Source: Mannheimia indoligenes (lineage in GTDB: Bacteria; Pseudomonadota; Gammaproteobacteria; Enterobacterales; Pasteurellaceae). Taken from it: a stretch of DNA of 64,000 nucleotides. Location: positions 62,001-126,000 of the forward strand of contig NZ_JBAJJM010000008.1 of NCBI RefSeq assembly GCF_036880405.1. The letters run 5' to 3'. The notes below the pieces were generated by a model. It was not told where the DNA came from. It worked only from the letters and a program-made list of their open reading frames with translations, and did not search any database. Of this stretch, positions 8,482 through 17,366 are shown piece after piece. A program made the translations under genes and the position numbers. Each line of letters begins with the position of its first letter. Position 1 is the stretch's first letter.

Positions 8482-9672
8482 ATGAAAAACAAATGTGCCA
8501 AATTCACCTTAGCTACTCTTGCTACTTTAGTTCTTTCCGGAACAGTAATGGCAAAAATGACGGAAGGTAAACTCGTTATTTGGATTAATGGTGATAAAGG
8601 TTATAACGGGCTTGCTGAAGTCGGTAAGAAATTTGAAAAAGATACCGGTGTTCAAGTTTTAGTCGAACATCCGGATAGACTTGAAGAAAAATTTGCACAA
8701 GTTGCCTCAACTGGTGATGGTCCGGATATTATGTTCTGGGCTCACGACCGTTTCGGTGGTTATGCACAATCAGGTTTATTGGCTGAAGTGAACGTAAGCA
8801 AAGAATTTAAAGATAAATTTGTCGATTTTGCTTGGGATGCAGAAACCTACAATGGCAAAATTATCGGTTATCCGGTTGCGATTGAAGCTATTTCGTTAAT
8901 TTATAATAAAGATTTAGTTAAAGAGGCTCCTAAATCTTGGGAAGAAATTATTGAGTTAGATAAAAAACTCAAAAAAGACGGCAAAAATGCAATTATGTGG
9001 AACTTATCCGAACCATATTTCACTTGGCCGATTGCAGCTTCAAACGGAGCATACGCATTTAAATTTGCTAACGGCAAATACGATCCAAAAGATATTGGTG
9101 TGAATAATGAAGGTGCAGTAAAAGCATTACAGTTTGTAGTGGATATGGTGAAAAATAAACATATTAGTGCCGATATGGACTACGCTGTGGCTGAAGCATC
9201 CTTTAATAAAGGACAAAGTGCCTTAACCATCAATGGTCCTTGGTCTTGGGGCAATATTGATAAAAGCGGTATTAAATATGGTGTAACTTTACTGCCGACA
9301 TTAAACGGTCAAGCCTCTAAACCATTCGTAGGGGTATTAAGTGCTGGTGTAAACAGCTCAAGCCCAAACAAAGATTTGGCTAAAGAATTCTTAGAGAATT
9401 ACTTACTCACCGATGACGGTTTAGACGCAGTCAATAAAGATAAACCTTTAGGTGCAGTGGCGTTAAAATCTTACCAAGAAAAATTAGCCGCTGATCCTCG
9501 TATCGCAGCAACAATGGCAAATGCGAAAAACGGCGAAATTATGCCAAATATCCCGCAAATGTCTTCTTTCTGGTATGCCGAAAAATCTGCTATCAATAAT
9601 GCAGTAACCGGTCGCCAATCAGTGAAAGAAGCATTAGATGATGCACATTCACGCATTCAAAAACAACAATAA
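8482..9672 (+). CDS. malE: Maltose/maltodextrin-binding protein MalE
   Basis: MalE is the periplasmic receptor that delivers maltodextrins to MalFGK2. The 396-residue precursor has a signal peptide ending near VMA (residue 24). The mature start KMTEGKLVIWINGDKGYNGLAEVGKKFE matches MalE closely, as do DIMFWAHDRFGGYAQSGLL and the ligand-side EPYFTWP block. AAGGAG precedes the ATG. It heads malE-malF-malG-malS. A hairpin with a T-run lies just after it, consistent with extra MalE over the membrane subunits. Confidence 0.98.
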   Translation: MKNKCAKFTLATLATLVLSGTVMAKMTEGKLVIWINGDKGYNGLAEVGKKFEKDTGVQVLVEHPDRLEEKFAQVASTGDGPDIMFWAHDRFGGYAQSGLLAEVNVSKEFKDKFVDFAWDAETYNGKIIGYPVAIEAISLIYNKDLVKEAPKSWEEIIELDKKLKKDGKNAIMWNLSEPYFTWPIAASNGAYAFKFANGKYDPKDIGVNNEGAVKALQFVVDMVKNKHISADMDYAVAEASFNKGQSALTINGPWSWGNIDKSGIKYGVTLLPTLNGQASKPFVGVLSAGVNSSSPNKDLAKEFLENYLLTDDGLDAVNKDKPLGAVALKSYQEKLAADPRIAATMANAKNGEIMPNIPQMSSFWYAEKSAINNAVTGRQSVKEALDDAHSRIQKQQ

Positions 9673-9685
9673 TTATTCATCATTC

Positions 9686-9715
9686 AGGGTGGGTTATATG
9701 ACCCACTCTATTTTT
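9686..9715 (+). terminator. Attenuator-like hairpin between malE and malF
   Basis: A 9-bp stem (9686-9694 with 9701-9709, one G-T pair) with a 6-base loop is followed by ATTTTT. malF starts 51 bases later, so this probably ends a fraction of transcripts or stabilises malE mRNA rather than separating operons. Confidence 0.65.
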
Positions 9716-9765
9716 AAATCCACTCTAAGTACAGTAAATATGCAGTAAAAATTCGAGGTGCTGTT

Positions 9766-11304
9766 ATGCTAACTCAAACTCAATCCAAACCCACCCATTG
9801 GCTCAAATATCTCTTAGCCGGATTAGTCTTGCTCCTTGACTTCTATCTTGTTGTATTAATGTACTCACAGGGTGAATATCTTTTTGCTATTTTAACACTG
9901 ATTATTCTGACCTCTGGTGTCTATATTTTTACCAATAAAAATGCCTATGCTTGGCGTTATGTTTACCCGGGTATTACCGGAATGGCAATTTTTATTTTGT
10001 TTCCGCTGGTTGCAACTATTGCAATTGCGTTTACCAACTATAGTGGTTCTAATCAATTATCCTTTGAACGAGCCCTATCTGTTTTGACAGAACAACGTTA
10101 TTTCGCCGGAGATAAATACCAATTCACACTTTATCCGCACGCAGATAATCAATACCGCATCGCATTAACAAATCCGGCAACCGAGCAAACTTTTGTGTCA
10201 GATCCTGTTTCATTAACTATCGGAACGAATGTGGTTGTTACTGAGCAAAGTATACCAAACGGAGATGTTGCTCCTCTTAAAGTGATTACGCAAAATCGGA
10301 CTGCACTTCAGTCAATGAAAGTTGTGTTACCAAATAATAATGAACTGACAATGAGTTCATTACGCCAATTTTCAGAACAAAAACCACGCTATCAATTTGA
10401 TGAAGAGAGTAAAATATTATTCAATAATGAGACAGGCAAACGTTATCAAGCAAATGACGAAACCGGTTTCTTCCAAGCTATTGATGAAAACGGTAATTGG
10501 CAAAGTGAAACGCTTGAGCCTGGTTATACTGTTACATCTGGCTTTAATAACTTCATTAAAATTTTTACCGATGAAGGTATTCAAAAACCTTTTATACAAA
10601 TATTTATTTGGACGGTAATCTTCTCTTTATTAACCGTAGTCTTTACTGTTATTCTCGGTATGGTACTTGCCTGCCTAGTACAATGGGAGGCATTAAAAGG
10701 TAAAGCGATATATCGTGTCTTATTGATTTTACCTTATGCGGTGCCATCGTTTATTTCTATTCTGATTTTTAAGGGGTTATTCAACCAAAGTTTTGGTGAA
10801 ATCAATATGATTTTAAACCAACTGTTCGGCATCAGCCCTGAATGGTTTAACGATCCGCTGCTTGCTAAAGTGATGATTCTGATTGTGAATACCTGGCTAG
10901 GTTATCCTTATATGATGATTTTATGTATGGGATTACTCAAAGCTATTCCATCTGATTTATATGAAGCCTCCGCAATGGATGGAGCCTCCACTTGGCAAAA
11001 TTTCAGCAAAATCACGTTCCCATTACTGTTAAAACCGCTTACTCCGTTAATGATTGCTTCATTTGCATTTAACTTTAACAACTTTGTATTAATTCAATTA
11101 TTAACAAATGGTCGCCCGGATATGATTGGAACCACCACCCCTGCCGGTTATACCGATTTATTAGTCAGCTATACTTACCGTATTGCCTTTGAAGGAAGTG
11201 GTACACAAGATTTCGGCTTAGCAGCCGCTATCGCAACGATTATTTTCTTATTAGTCGGTGGCTTAGCACTCTTAAATATCAAAGCAACCAAAATGGAATT
11301 ATAA
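9766..11304 (+). CDS. malF: Maltose ABC transporter permease MalF
   Basis: MalF is one of the two membrane subunits of the maltodextrin importer. The 512-residue length equals the usual size for MalF, which has an unusual large periplasmic loop between its third and fourth membrane segments (here roughly residues 90-275). The cytoplasmic EAA loop that contacts MalK reads EASAMDGASTWQNFSKITFPLL. Hydrophobic segments before residue 90 and after 275 are clear. GAGG lies 7 bases before the ATG. Confidence 0.97.
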   Translation: MLTQTQSKPTHWLKYLLAGLVLLLDFYLVVLMYSQGEYLFAILTLIILTSGVYIFTNKNAYAWRYVYPGITGMAIFILFPLVATIAIAFTNYSGSNQLSFERALSVLTEQRYFAGDKYQFTLYPHADNQYRIALTNPATEQTFVSDPVSLTIGTNVVVTEQSIPNGDVAPLKVITQNRTALQSMKVVLPNNNELTMSSLRQFSEQKPRYQFDEESKILFNNETGKRYQANDETGFFQAIDENGNWQSETLEPGYTVTSGFNNFIKIFTDEGIQKPFIQIFIWTVIFSLLTVVFTVILGMVLACLVQWEALKGKAIYRVLLILPYAVPSFISILIFKGLFNQSFGEINMILNQLFGISPEWFNDPLLAKVMILIVNTWLGYPYMMILCMGLLKAIPSDLYEASAMDGASTWQNFSKITFPLLLKPLTPLMIASFAFNFNNFVLIQLLTNGRPDMIGTTTPAGYTDLLVSYTYRIAFEGSGTQDFGLAAAIATIIFLLVGGLALLNIKATKMEL

Positions 11305-11311
11305 AAGTGGT

Positions 11312-11329
11312 AGGGATTTAACAATCCCT
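11312..11329 (+). other. Small hairpin between malF and malG
   Basis: A 7-bp perfect stem (11312-11318 with 11323-11329) and a 4-base loop lie 7 bases after the malF stop. There is no U-run, so it is probably an mRNA processing or stability element, or without function. Confidence 0.35.
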
Positions 11330-11356
11330 GACCCAAACTAACTTCAGGAGTTATAT

Positions 11357-12247
11357 ATGGCAATTGTTCAATCTAAATCTGTGCGTTATCGTGTATGGGC
11401 AACCCATTTCTTTTTAATTTGTTTCCTTGCCTTAATTATTTTCCCTTTATTGATGGTTATTGGTATCTCATTACGACCGGGAAATCTGGCTATCGGTGAT
11501 ATTATTCCAAGCCAAATTTCGTGGGAGCATTGGCAGGCTGCATTAGGCTTTGACGTAACACATTCTGACGGCACGGTAACACCTCCACCGTTCCCGGTGC
11601 TACGCTGGTTATGGAACTCTATCAAAGTAGCAACAATTACTTCTATCGGTATTGTAACCTTATCAACAACCTGTGCTTATGCATTTGCCCGAATGAAATT
11701 TAAAGGCAAAAAAACTATTCTACAAGGTATGCTAATATTCCAAATGTTCCCAGCAGTGCTTTCCTTAGTTGCCTTATATGCGTTGTTTGATCGTCTTGGG
11801 CAGTATGTACCGTTTCTTGGCTTAAACACACACGGCGGCGTAATTTTTGCTTATTTAGGCGGAATTGCCTTACACGTTTGGACAATAAAAGGCTACTTTG
11901 AAACCATTGACGGCTCGCTGGAAGAAGCAGCATCTCTTGACGGTGCAACTCCGTGGCAAGCGTTCCGATTAATCTTATTACCGCTTTCCGTACCAATTTT
12001 AGCGGTAGTATTCATTCTTTCATTCATTGCTGCTATTACAGAGGTACCGGTCGCCTCACTCTTATTACGTGATGTAAACAGCTACACCCTAGCCGTTGGT
12101 ATGCAACAATATCTCTATCCGCAAAATTACTTATGGGGTGATTTTGCAGCCGCAGCGGTCTTATCTGCAATTCCGATTACACTCGTCTTCTTATTGGCAC
12201 AACGCTGGCTAATCGGTGGCTTAACTGCCGGCGGTGTGAAAGGCTAG
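11357..12247 (+). CDS. malG: Maltose ABC transporter permease MalG
   Basis: MalG is the second membrane subunit of MalFGK2. The 296-residue length is normal. The EAA loop reads EEAASLDGATPWQAFRLILLPL, and the C-terminus RWLIGGLTAGGVKG is the family's conserved end. Six hydrophobic segments are visible. CAGGAG precedes the ATG. It is followed after 70 bases by malS in the same direction. Confidence 0.97.
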   Translation: MAIVQSKSVRYRVWATHFFLICFLALIIFPLLMVIGISLRPGNLAIGDIIPSQISWEHWQAALGFDVTHSDGTVTPPPFPVLRWLWNSIKVATITSIGIVTLSTTCAYAFARMKFKGKKTILQGMLIFQMFPAVLSLVALYALFDRLGQYVPFLGLNTHGGVIFAYLGGIALHVWTIKGYFETIDGSLEEAASLDGATPWQAFRLILLPLSVPILAVVFILSFIAAITEVPVASLLLRDVNSYTLAVGMQQYLYPQNYLWGDFAAAAVLSAIPITLVFLLAQRWLIGGLTAGGVKG

Positions 12248-12317
12248 TTTGCAAAAAATTCTCAAAAAACGACCGCTTGTCAAGTTGATATGGCGGTCGT
12301 CATTTATAGAGGTGTCT

Positions 12318-14375
12318 ATGAAAAATACGTTACCTTACCTTTGCTTATTCTACTCCTCAAGCCTTTTTGCCCAATCTTGGCAACATTCCCATTTTTCTGA
12401 TTTTAACGATAATCTCGAAAAACAGTTGTTTCAATCCCAAGTGCAGTTAGAAAAAGGCAGCTATCCGCTTACGTTTAAATTTGGTGAACAATGTTATCAG
12501 CCACAACAAACGATAAAATTAAATCAATCGGTTACGTTAGTACCTTGTGTGAATGATGCCCCTCAACTACGCCTATTTCGTCAAGGCAATTATATGGCAC
12601 AAATTGATATGCGAGGTGGCACACCGACACTAAAAATCAGTGTAGAACAGCAACCACAGCATAATGACTCTGTACTTCAAAGTTGCCCGAATTGGGACAA
12701 AAAACCGATTGAAATTGATGTTTCCTCTACTTTTTCCGAAGGAGAATCAGTGAGGGATTTCTATTCAGGAAACACTGCCATAGTTAAAAACGGCAAAGTT
12801 ACCTTAATGCCTGACGAAAACGCAAGCGGTCTAATTTTGCTGGAAAAAAGCAACACCTCAAATAATGCGACCTTCGATTGGAAAAATGCTACTGTCTATT
12901 TCGTACTAACCGACAGATTCTATAACGGCGATCCCAGCAATGACCAAAGCTACAACCGACAAAAAGACGGAATGCAAGAAATCGGCACGTTTCACGGCGG
13001 AGATCTAAAAGGCTTAACCTCAAAATTAGATTATCTACAGCAGCTAGGTGTCAATGTTTTATGGATTAGTTCCCCACTGGAGCAAATGCACGGCTGGGTT
13101 GGCGGTGGTGATAAAGGCGATTTTCCGCATTATGGATATCACGGTTACTATCATTTGGATTGGACAAAATTAGATGCCAATATGGGCACCGAGGACGATT
13201 TAAGCCATTTTGTTCAACAAGCCCATCAACGTGGCATTCGAGTACTGTTTGATGTAGTGATGAACCATACCGGCTATGCTACGCTTGCGGATATGCAGGA
13301 ATTTAACTTTGGTGGATTTTACCTAAAACCGGAGGAAATCAATCACACATTAGGCGAAAAATGGACACATTGGAAACCTAAATCAGGGCAAAACTGGCAT
13401 AGCTTCAACGATTTTATTCGCTTTAATGATAATCAGGCTTGGCAAAATTGGTGGGGAAAAGCGTGGGTTCGTGCCGATATTGCCGATTACGACAGCCCTA
13501 AATTTGATGATTTAAAAATGTCGCTCTCTGCCCTTCCGGATCTAAAAACCGAGAGTGAACAAGCGGTCCAATTACCTGAATTTTTTGCAAATAAAAATAC
13601 CAATGCCAAAGTATTGCCAAATGCTAAAGTGCGTGATTATTTAATCAGTTGGTTATCGGATTGGGTGAGAAAATATGGAATTGACGGCTTTCGAGTTGAT
13701 ACCGCCAAACACGTTGAAAAATCAACGTGGCTGGCATTAAAACAATCCGCTCAACAAGCTTTAAACGAATGGCAACAAGCCAATCCCCAAGCCAGCTTTA
13801 ATGATAACTTTTGGATGACAGGAGAGGCTTGGGGACACGGCGTGTTCAAAAGTGATTATTATCAAAACGGCTTTGATGCAATGATCAACTTCGATTTTCA
13901 AGATCAGGCTAAAAAAGGACTAAATTGCTTTACCCATATTGAACCGGTTTATGGTGAAATGAGCCGTAAATTAAGCGACTTCAATGTGCTGAGCTATTTA
14001 TCTTCACACGATACAAGATTATTCTTCCATTCTGATAGTGAACAAAATATCGAAAAACAAAAAATTGCCGCTAATTTACTGTTGCTTTCTCCCGGTGCTG
14101 TGCAAATCTACTATGGTGATGAGAGCGGACGAGAATTTGGAGCAACCGGTTCAGACCCGATACAAGGCACTCGTTCAGATATGAATTGGCAAGAGTTACG
14201 ACAAAACGCTCAGAAGCAGGCGTTGTATCAACACTGGCAAAAGCTGGCACAATTCCGTCAACGTCATCCGGCTATTGGTGCCGGTGCTCACCGAACCATC
14301 AAAAATGACAGTTATTTTGCATTTAGCCGTCTACTGAATGAGGATAAAATTATGGCGATTTGGGTGGGAAATTAA
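12318..14375 (+). CDS. malS: Periplasmic alpha-amylase MalS
   Basis: MalS is a GH13 alpha-amylase that trims long maltodextrins in the periplasm for import. The ATG at 12318 is chosen because AGAGG stands just before it and the product then begins with a signal peptide (MKNTLPYLCLFYSSSLFA); a TTG 69 bases upstream in frame would spoil that. The 685 residues match the family. GH13 motifs: DVVMNHTG (I), GFRVDTAKHV with the Asp nucleophile (II), TGEAWGHG with the Glu acid/base (III) and SSHDTR with the third Asp (IV). In E. coli malS is a separate locus; here it follows malG. A perfect uptake sequence lies inside at 13559-13567. Confidence 0.95.
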   Translation: MKNTLPYLCLFYSSSLFAQSWQHSHFSDFNDNLEKQLFQSQVQLEKGSYPLTFKFGEQCYQPQQTIKLNQSVTLVPCVNDAPQLRLFRQGNYMAQIDMRGGTPTLKISVEQQPQHNDSVLQSCPNWDKKPIEIDVSSTFSEGESVRDFYSGNTAIVKNGKVTLMPDENASGLILLEKSNTSNNATFDWKNATVYFVLTDRFYNGDPSNDQSYNRQKDGMQEIGTFHGGDLKGLTSKLDYLQQLGVNVLWISSPLEQMHGWVGGGDKGDFPHYGYHGYYHLDWTKLDANMGTEDDLSHFVQQAHQRGIRVLFDVVMNHTGYATLADMQEFNFGGFYLKPEEINHTLGEKWTHWKPKSGQNWHSFNDFIRFNDNQAWQNWWGKAWVRADIADYDSPKFDDLKMSLSALPDLKTESEQAVQLPEFFANKNTNAKVLPNAKVRDYLISWLSDWVRKYGIDGFRVDTAKHVEKSTWLALKQSAQQALNEWQQANPQASFNDNFWMTGEAWGHGVFKSDYYQNGFDAMINFDFQDQAKKGLNCFTHIEPVYGEMSRKLSDFNVLSYLSSHDTRLFFHSDSEQNIEKQKIAANLLLLSPGAVQIYYGDESGREFGATGSDPIQGTRSDMNWQELRQNAQKQALYQHWQKLAQFRQRHPAIGAGAHRTIKNDSYFAFSRLLNEDKIMAIWVGN

Positions 14376-14395
14376 TCTTCCCCGTTAGGGGAAGA
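14376..14395. other. Hairpin at the 3' end of malS
   Basis: An 8-bp perfect stem (14376-14383 with 14388-14395) and a 4-base loop abut the malS stop codon. There is no T-run, so termination would need another factor. The rest of the 101-base gap before malT holds an uptake sequence at 14450-14458. Confidence 0.45.
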
Positions 14396-14476
14396 ATCGA
14401 AGCCGATTAGGGGAATGTGGACGATATTGCAAAAAATCACAAAAAACAAACCGCTTGTTCCCCTGTGCGACTGAGA

Positions 14477-17203
14477 TCAATTATACCCCATCAACATAAG
14501 CAGCTCTTTCGTATAGCTGATCGCTTCATTACGATTAGTAACACCGATTTTCTGATACAGATTTCGAATATGGGTTTTAATTGTGGTTGCTGCTACTTGC
14601 AATTCATCTGAAATTTGTTCATTGCTATACCCTGAATAAATCAAGCCTAGTACCTGCCATTCCCGCTGTGTTAATGGGCTAATTCTTAATAGCTCCGGTA
14701 CTTTCGGATTTTTCAGTAATTGATTCACAAAATTTTCATCAAAGTGTGCAAATTTTTGGCGATAAAATTGATTGATGTTGCGTAAAATAAATTGTGCTTT
14801 ATGTAACACTAATTCATCCAGCACATTGAGTTGCAATAAATGGCGGATCTGTTGTGCCATCACATCTCCTTCAATCACAAAAGCACTGATAAAGTTTGTT
14901 TGCCGTGTCAGTTTTAGTGCCTGAATTAAGTCTTGCTGAGCTAATTCTTTCTCGCCTTGTAAAAAATAAAGCCTGTTACGAACAATTAATGCACGATTTA
15001 AATCACTGATCAAAGAAAATTTTTCAGCAGTTTCAATTAAATTATCTAAAATTACTTTCGCTTCAGTATATTCTTCAAGCAAGATTCGAGCTCGTGCGAT
15101 ATTACGCCATTGAATTTGAGTAAAATGGTTTTTATCGGAAATTGGTGATGGATTTTGAATCAACCAATTACGAGCAGACTGAATGTCATTTGTCATCTGC
15201 CAATAAAACATCCTCACTTGATCAGCATTCGCAATCCAGTCGTGGTGATAAGAGTGAGAATGCTCTAACTGCTCAACTTCACCTAATAAGCGAGCAGTGT
15301 TATCCAAATTGCCTCGAGCTAATGAAATTTTAGTGAGTAAGGTTAAGCATTGTAACTTGTCTTCAAATTTAGATAAGGCATTCATTCCGGCAACTGCCAT
15401 CGACTCAGATTTATCCAAGTTATACCATTCCCACAAAATTTTTCCCTTAGAACGTAACAGGAATTCATACATCGGCACTTTTTGTAAGTGGTTTTCTTTT
15501 ACGAAGTTACTTGCTTTATCTAGCATTTCATAGGCAGCTTGTGAAAAACCTTGAGCAAGCAAAATTTCAGATTGTTGAAGCTGCGACCATAAAATGTTGT
15601 GGTAAGTATGGTGTTGGCGTGCCATACGCTCTGCTTTTTGTAACATTACTAACGCTTCTGCCAGATTGCCATGACAATGATGAGCTTCTCCAATAATTGA
15701 GGTGGCAACAATATGAGCGTAATAAGCATTTTCCGAGAGATCATTTAACGCTTCTGAGGCTAATTGAAGTGCTGTATTTTCATCACCGGAATTGATAGCA
15801 ACCTGAGCCCGTAGTACATTGAATTCCGCATTGGCAGTTTTACTTAACTCAATCTTATTTTCCGTCAAAGCTCGAGAAAAATCTGCCAAAATACCACCTA
15901 CTTCACTATGACGGTGCTGGCTTTGCACCAGCCAAGCTTTGAGTAAAACTAAATTAGTATGTTCGGTTAAATGTGCGTAATCCAAACAATTTAAACTCTC
16001 TTCCAATAATTTTAACTCACCTTGATGAAATACAGTCCACGCGTGCTTGCCTAAAATATTGAGCAATAATCCGGTATCCGATAACTGCATTGCATGATGC
16101 AGGGCTTCGGTTACATAGCCTAATTGTAACCACGCATTCGCCGCTTTTTGATGCAATTGTGGCAGTTCAGCATACAACTCATTTTGACAACATAAATTCA
16201 AAAAGGAAGCAAAAAGCGGATGGAATTTCCACCAACTATCATCACTGCTCTGCCATTTACTGTTTGCCATTTGTTGCAAAAATAAGCCTTGTTTTTCAAG
16301 AGATTCTAATTTAGTTCGACTATTCTGCTCTCCGGTAACCGCTTGCACCAACGATTCATTCATTGAGTGTAATACGGAACAACGTAAAATAAACAATCTG
16401 GTTTCTTCATCTACTTTATTGAGCACTTCATCAGCTAAATATTCGTTGATATGAAAATGATTCGACTTGGCTAAGCGTTTGGCAATATCTTGCAGTGGCA
16501 CTTGTAGTGTATGCGATTTATTTTTCGCAAAAAGGCTAATTAACTGAAGAGCCGTTGGCCACCCTTCAACTTCGTTACAAAGTGCGATAACATCTTGCTG
16601 ATTTAACTCTGAACCTAATCTTGCTTGAAAAAACGCAGTACTTTCTTGGTGATCAAACATAAGTTGGTTAATATCGATTTCCAACAATTGTTCTTGTACT
16701 CTTAAACTTGCAATACTTAACGGCGGAATAGATCGAGAAATCAAGATAAGCGTCATATTAGATGGCTGATGTTTAATCCAATATTTTAATGCCTCATGAA
16801 TTTCATCATTTTCAATAATATGATAATCATCAATAGCAAGATAGAAATGTTCCGAAAACGCCGCTGCTTTAATCAATAATTGATTAAATAAAGCTAATAA
16901 ATTAGCTTTACGATTTTCCTCTAACAATACATCTATTTCTTCATTAATTGCAGAATGCAAGGCAGCACTAAAATAAGCAGCAAAACGATCCGAATTATTA
17001 TCGCCTTCATCTAACGCATACCAGCCGATATTCTTTTTATCTTCAATCCATTGGGAAACCAGTGTGGTTTTGCCATAACCTGCCGGTGCATTTATTAATA
17101 CAACCGGATAACTACAAGATTTATCTAATTCTTGAATTAAACGTTTTCTAGGGATGCTGTTTTGTAATCGAAAAGAACAAACAAGTTTTGATGGTATTAA
17201 CAT
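14477..17203 (-). CDS. malT: Maltose regulon transcriptional activator MalT
   Basis: MalT is a STAND-class ATPase and LuxR-type activator that responds to maltotriose and ATP. The 908 residues match the usual 901. The N-terminal NTPase has Walker A APAGYGKTT (39-47) and the acidic LAIDDYH. A long helical repeat region follows, and the C-terminal HTH (about 838-895) reads LTQREWQVLGLIYSGYSNEQIS...TIKTHIRNLYQKIGV. The gene is divergent from malP across a region with MalT-box matches, as in the E. coli malT-malPQ locus. Close placement beside all its targets makes this a compact regulon. Confidence 0.96.
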   Translation of the reverse strand: MLIPSKLVCSFRLQNSIPRKRLIQELDKSCSYPVVLINAPAGYGKTTLVSQWIEDKKNIGWYALDEGDNNSDRFAAYFSAALHSAINEEIDVLLEENRKANLLALFNQLLIKAAAFSEHFYLAIDDYHIIENDEIHEALKYWIKHQPSNMTLILISRSIPPLSIASLRVQEQLLEIDINQLMFDHQESTAFFQARLGSELNQQDVIALCNEVEGWPTALQLISLFAKNKSHTLQVPLQDIAKRLAKSNHFHINEYLADEVLNKVDEETRLFILRCSVLHSMNESLVQAVTGEQNSRTKLESLEKQGLFLQQMANSKWQSSDDSWWKFHPLFASFLNLCCQNELYAELPQLHQKAANAWLQLGYVTEALHHAMQLSDTGLLLNILGKHAWTVFHQGELKLLEESLNCLDYAHLTEHTNLVLLKAWLVQSQHRHSEVGGILADFSRALTENKIELSKTANAEFNVLRAQVAINSGDENTALQLASEALNDLSENAYYAHIVATSIIGEAHHCHGNLAEALVMLQKAERMARQHHTYHNILWSQLQQSEILLAQGFSQAAYEMLDKASNFVKENHLQKVPMYEFLLRSKGKILWEWYNLDKSESMAVAGMNALSKFEDKLQCLTLLTKISLARGNLDNTARLLGEVEQLEHSHSYHHDWIANADQVRMFYWQMTNDIQSARNWLIQNPSPISDKNHFTQIQWRNIARARILLEEYTEAKVILDNLIETAEKFSLISDLNRALIVRNRLYFLQGEKELAQQDLIQALKLTRQTNFISAFVIEGDVMAQQIRHLLQLNVLDELVLHKAQFILRNINQFYRQKFAHFDENFVNQLLKNPKVPELLRISPLTQREWQVLGLIYSGYSNEQISDELQVAATTIKTHIRNLYQKIGVTNRNEAISYTKELLMLMGYN

Positions 17204-17233
17204 AATAAATTCTATTTTCCCTCATAACAAAAT

Positions 17234-17251
17234 GGGGATGATATATCCTCC
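17234..17251. promoter_or_regulatory. Pair of MalT boxes upstream of malP
   Basis: GGGGATGA at 17234-17241 is a perfect start of the MalT consensus GGGGA(T/G)GAGG. TCCTCC at 17246-17251 is the complement of GGAGGA, another perfect core, in the opposite orientation. Both lie in the malT-malP gap, where MalT acts in E. coli. Confidence 0.7.
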
Positions 17252-17302
17252 ATTTATGTTCTAACTACTTCCTAATAATCATACCACACAAGGTGATTAT
17301 AA

Positions 17303-17308
17303 GGATGA
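17303..17308 (+). promoter_or_regulatory. Third MalT core upstream of malP
   Basis: GGATGA matches the MalT core exactly and lies 59 bases before the malP start. It may be the promoter-proximal box, with the pair at 17234-17251 upstream. Confidence 0.4.
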
Positions 17309-17366
17309 TTTGATTTTATTCGGATTTCACATAATAGCGGTGTTCATTTTTAACTGGGGGTTTCCT

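Noticed and set aside
12249..12317. N-terminal extension of MalS from an upstream TTG
   Set aside because: It reads through an uptake sequence and would bury the signal peptide; the ATG at 12318 has a proper ribosome site.
17310..17366. N-terminal extension of MalP from an upstream TTG
   Set aside because: The extra residues are not conserved and run close to a MalT box; the ATG at 17367 fits the family start and has a purine-rich leader.
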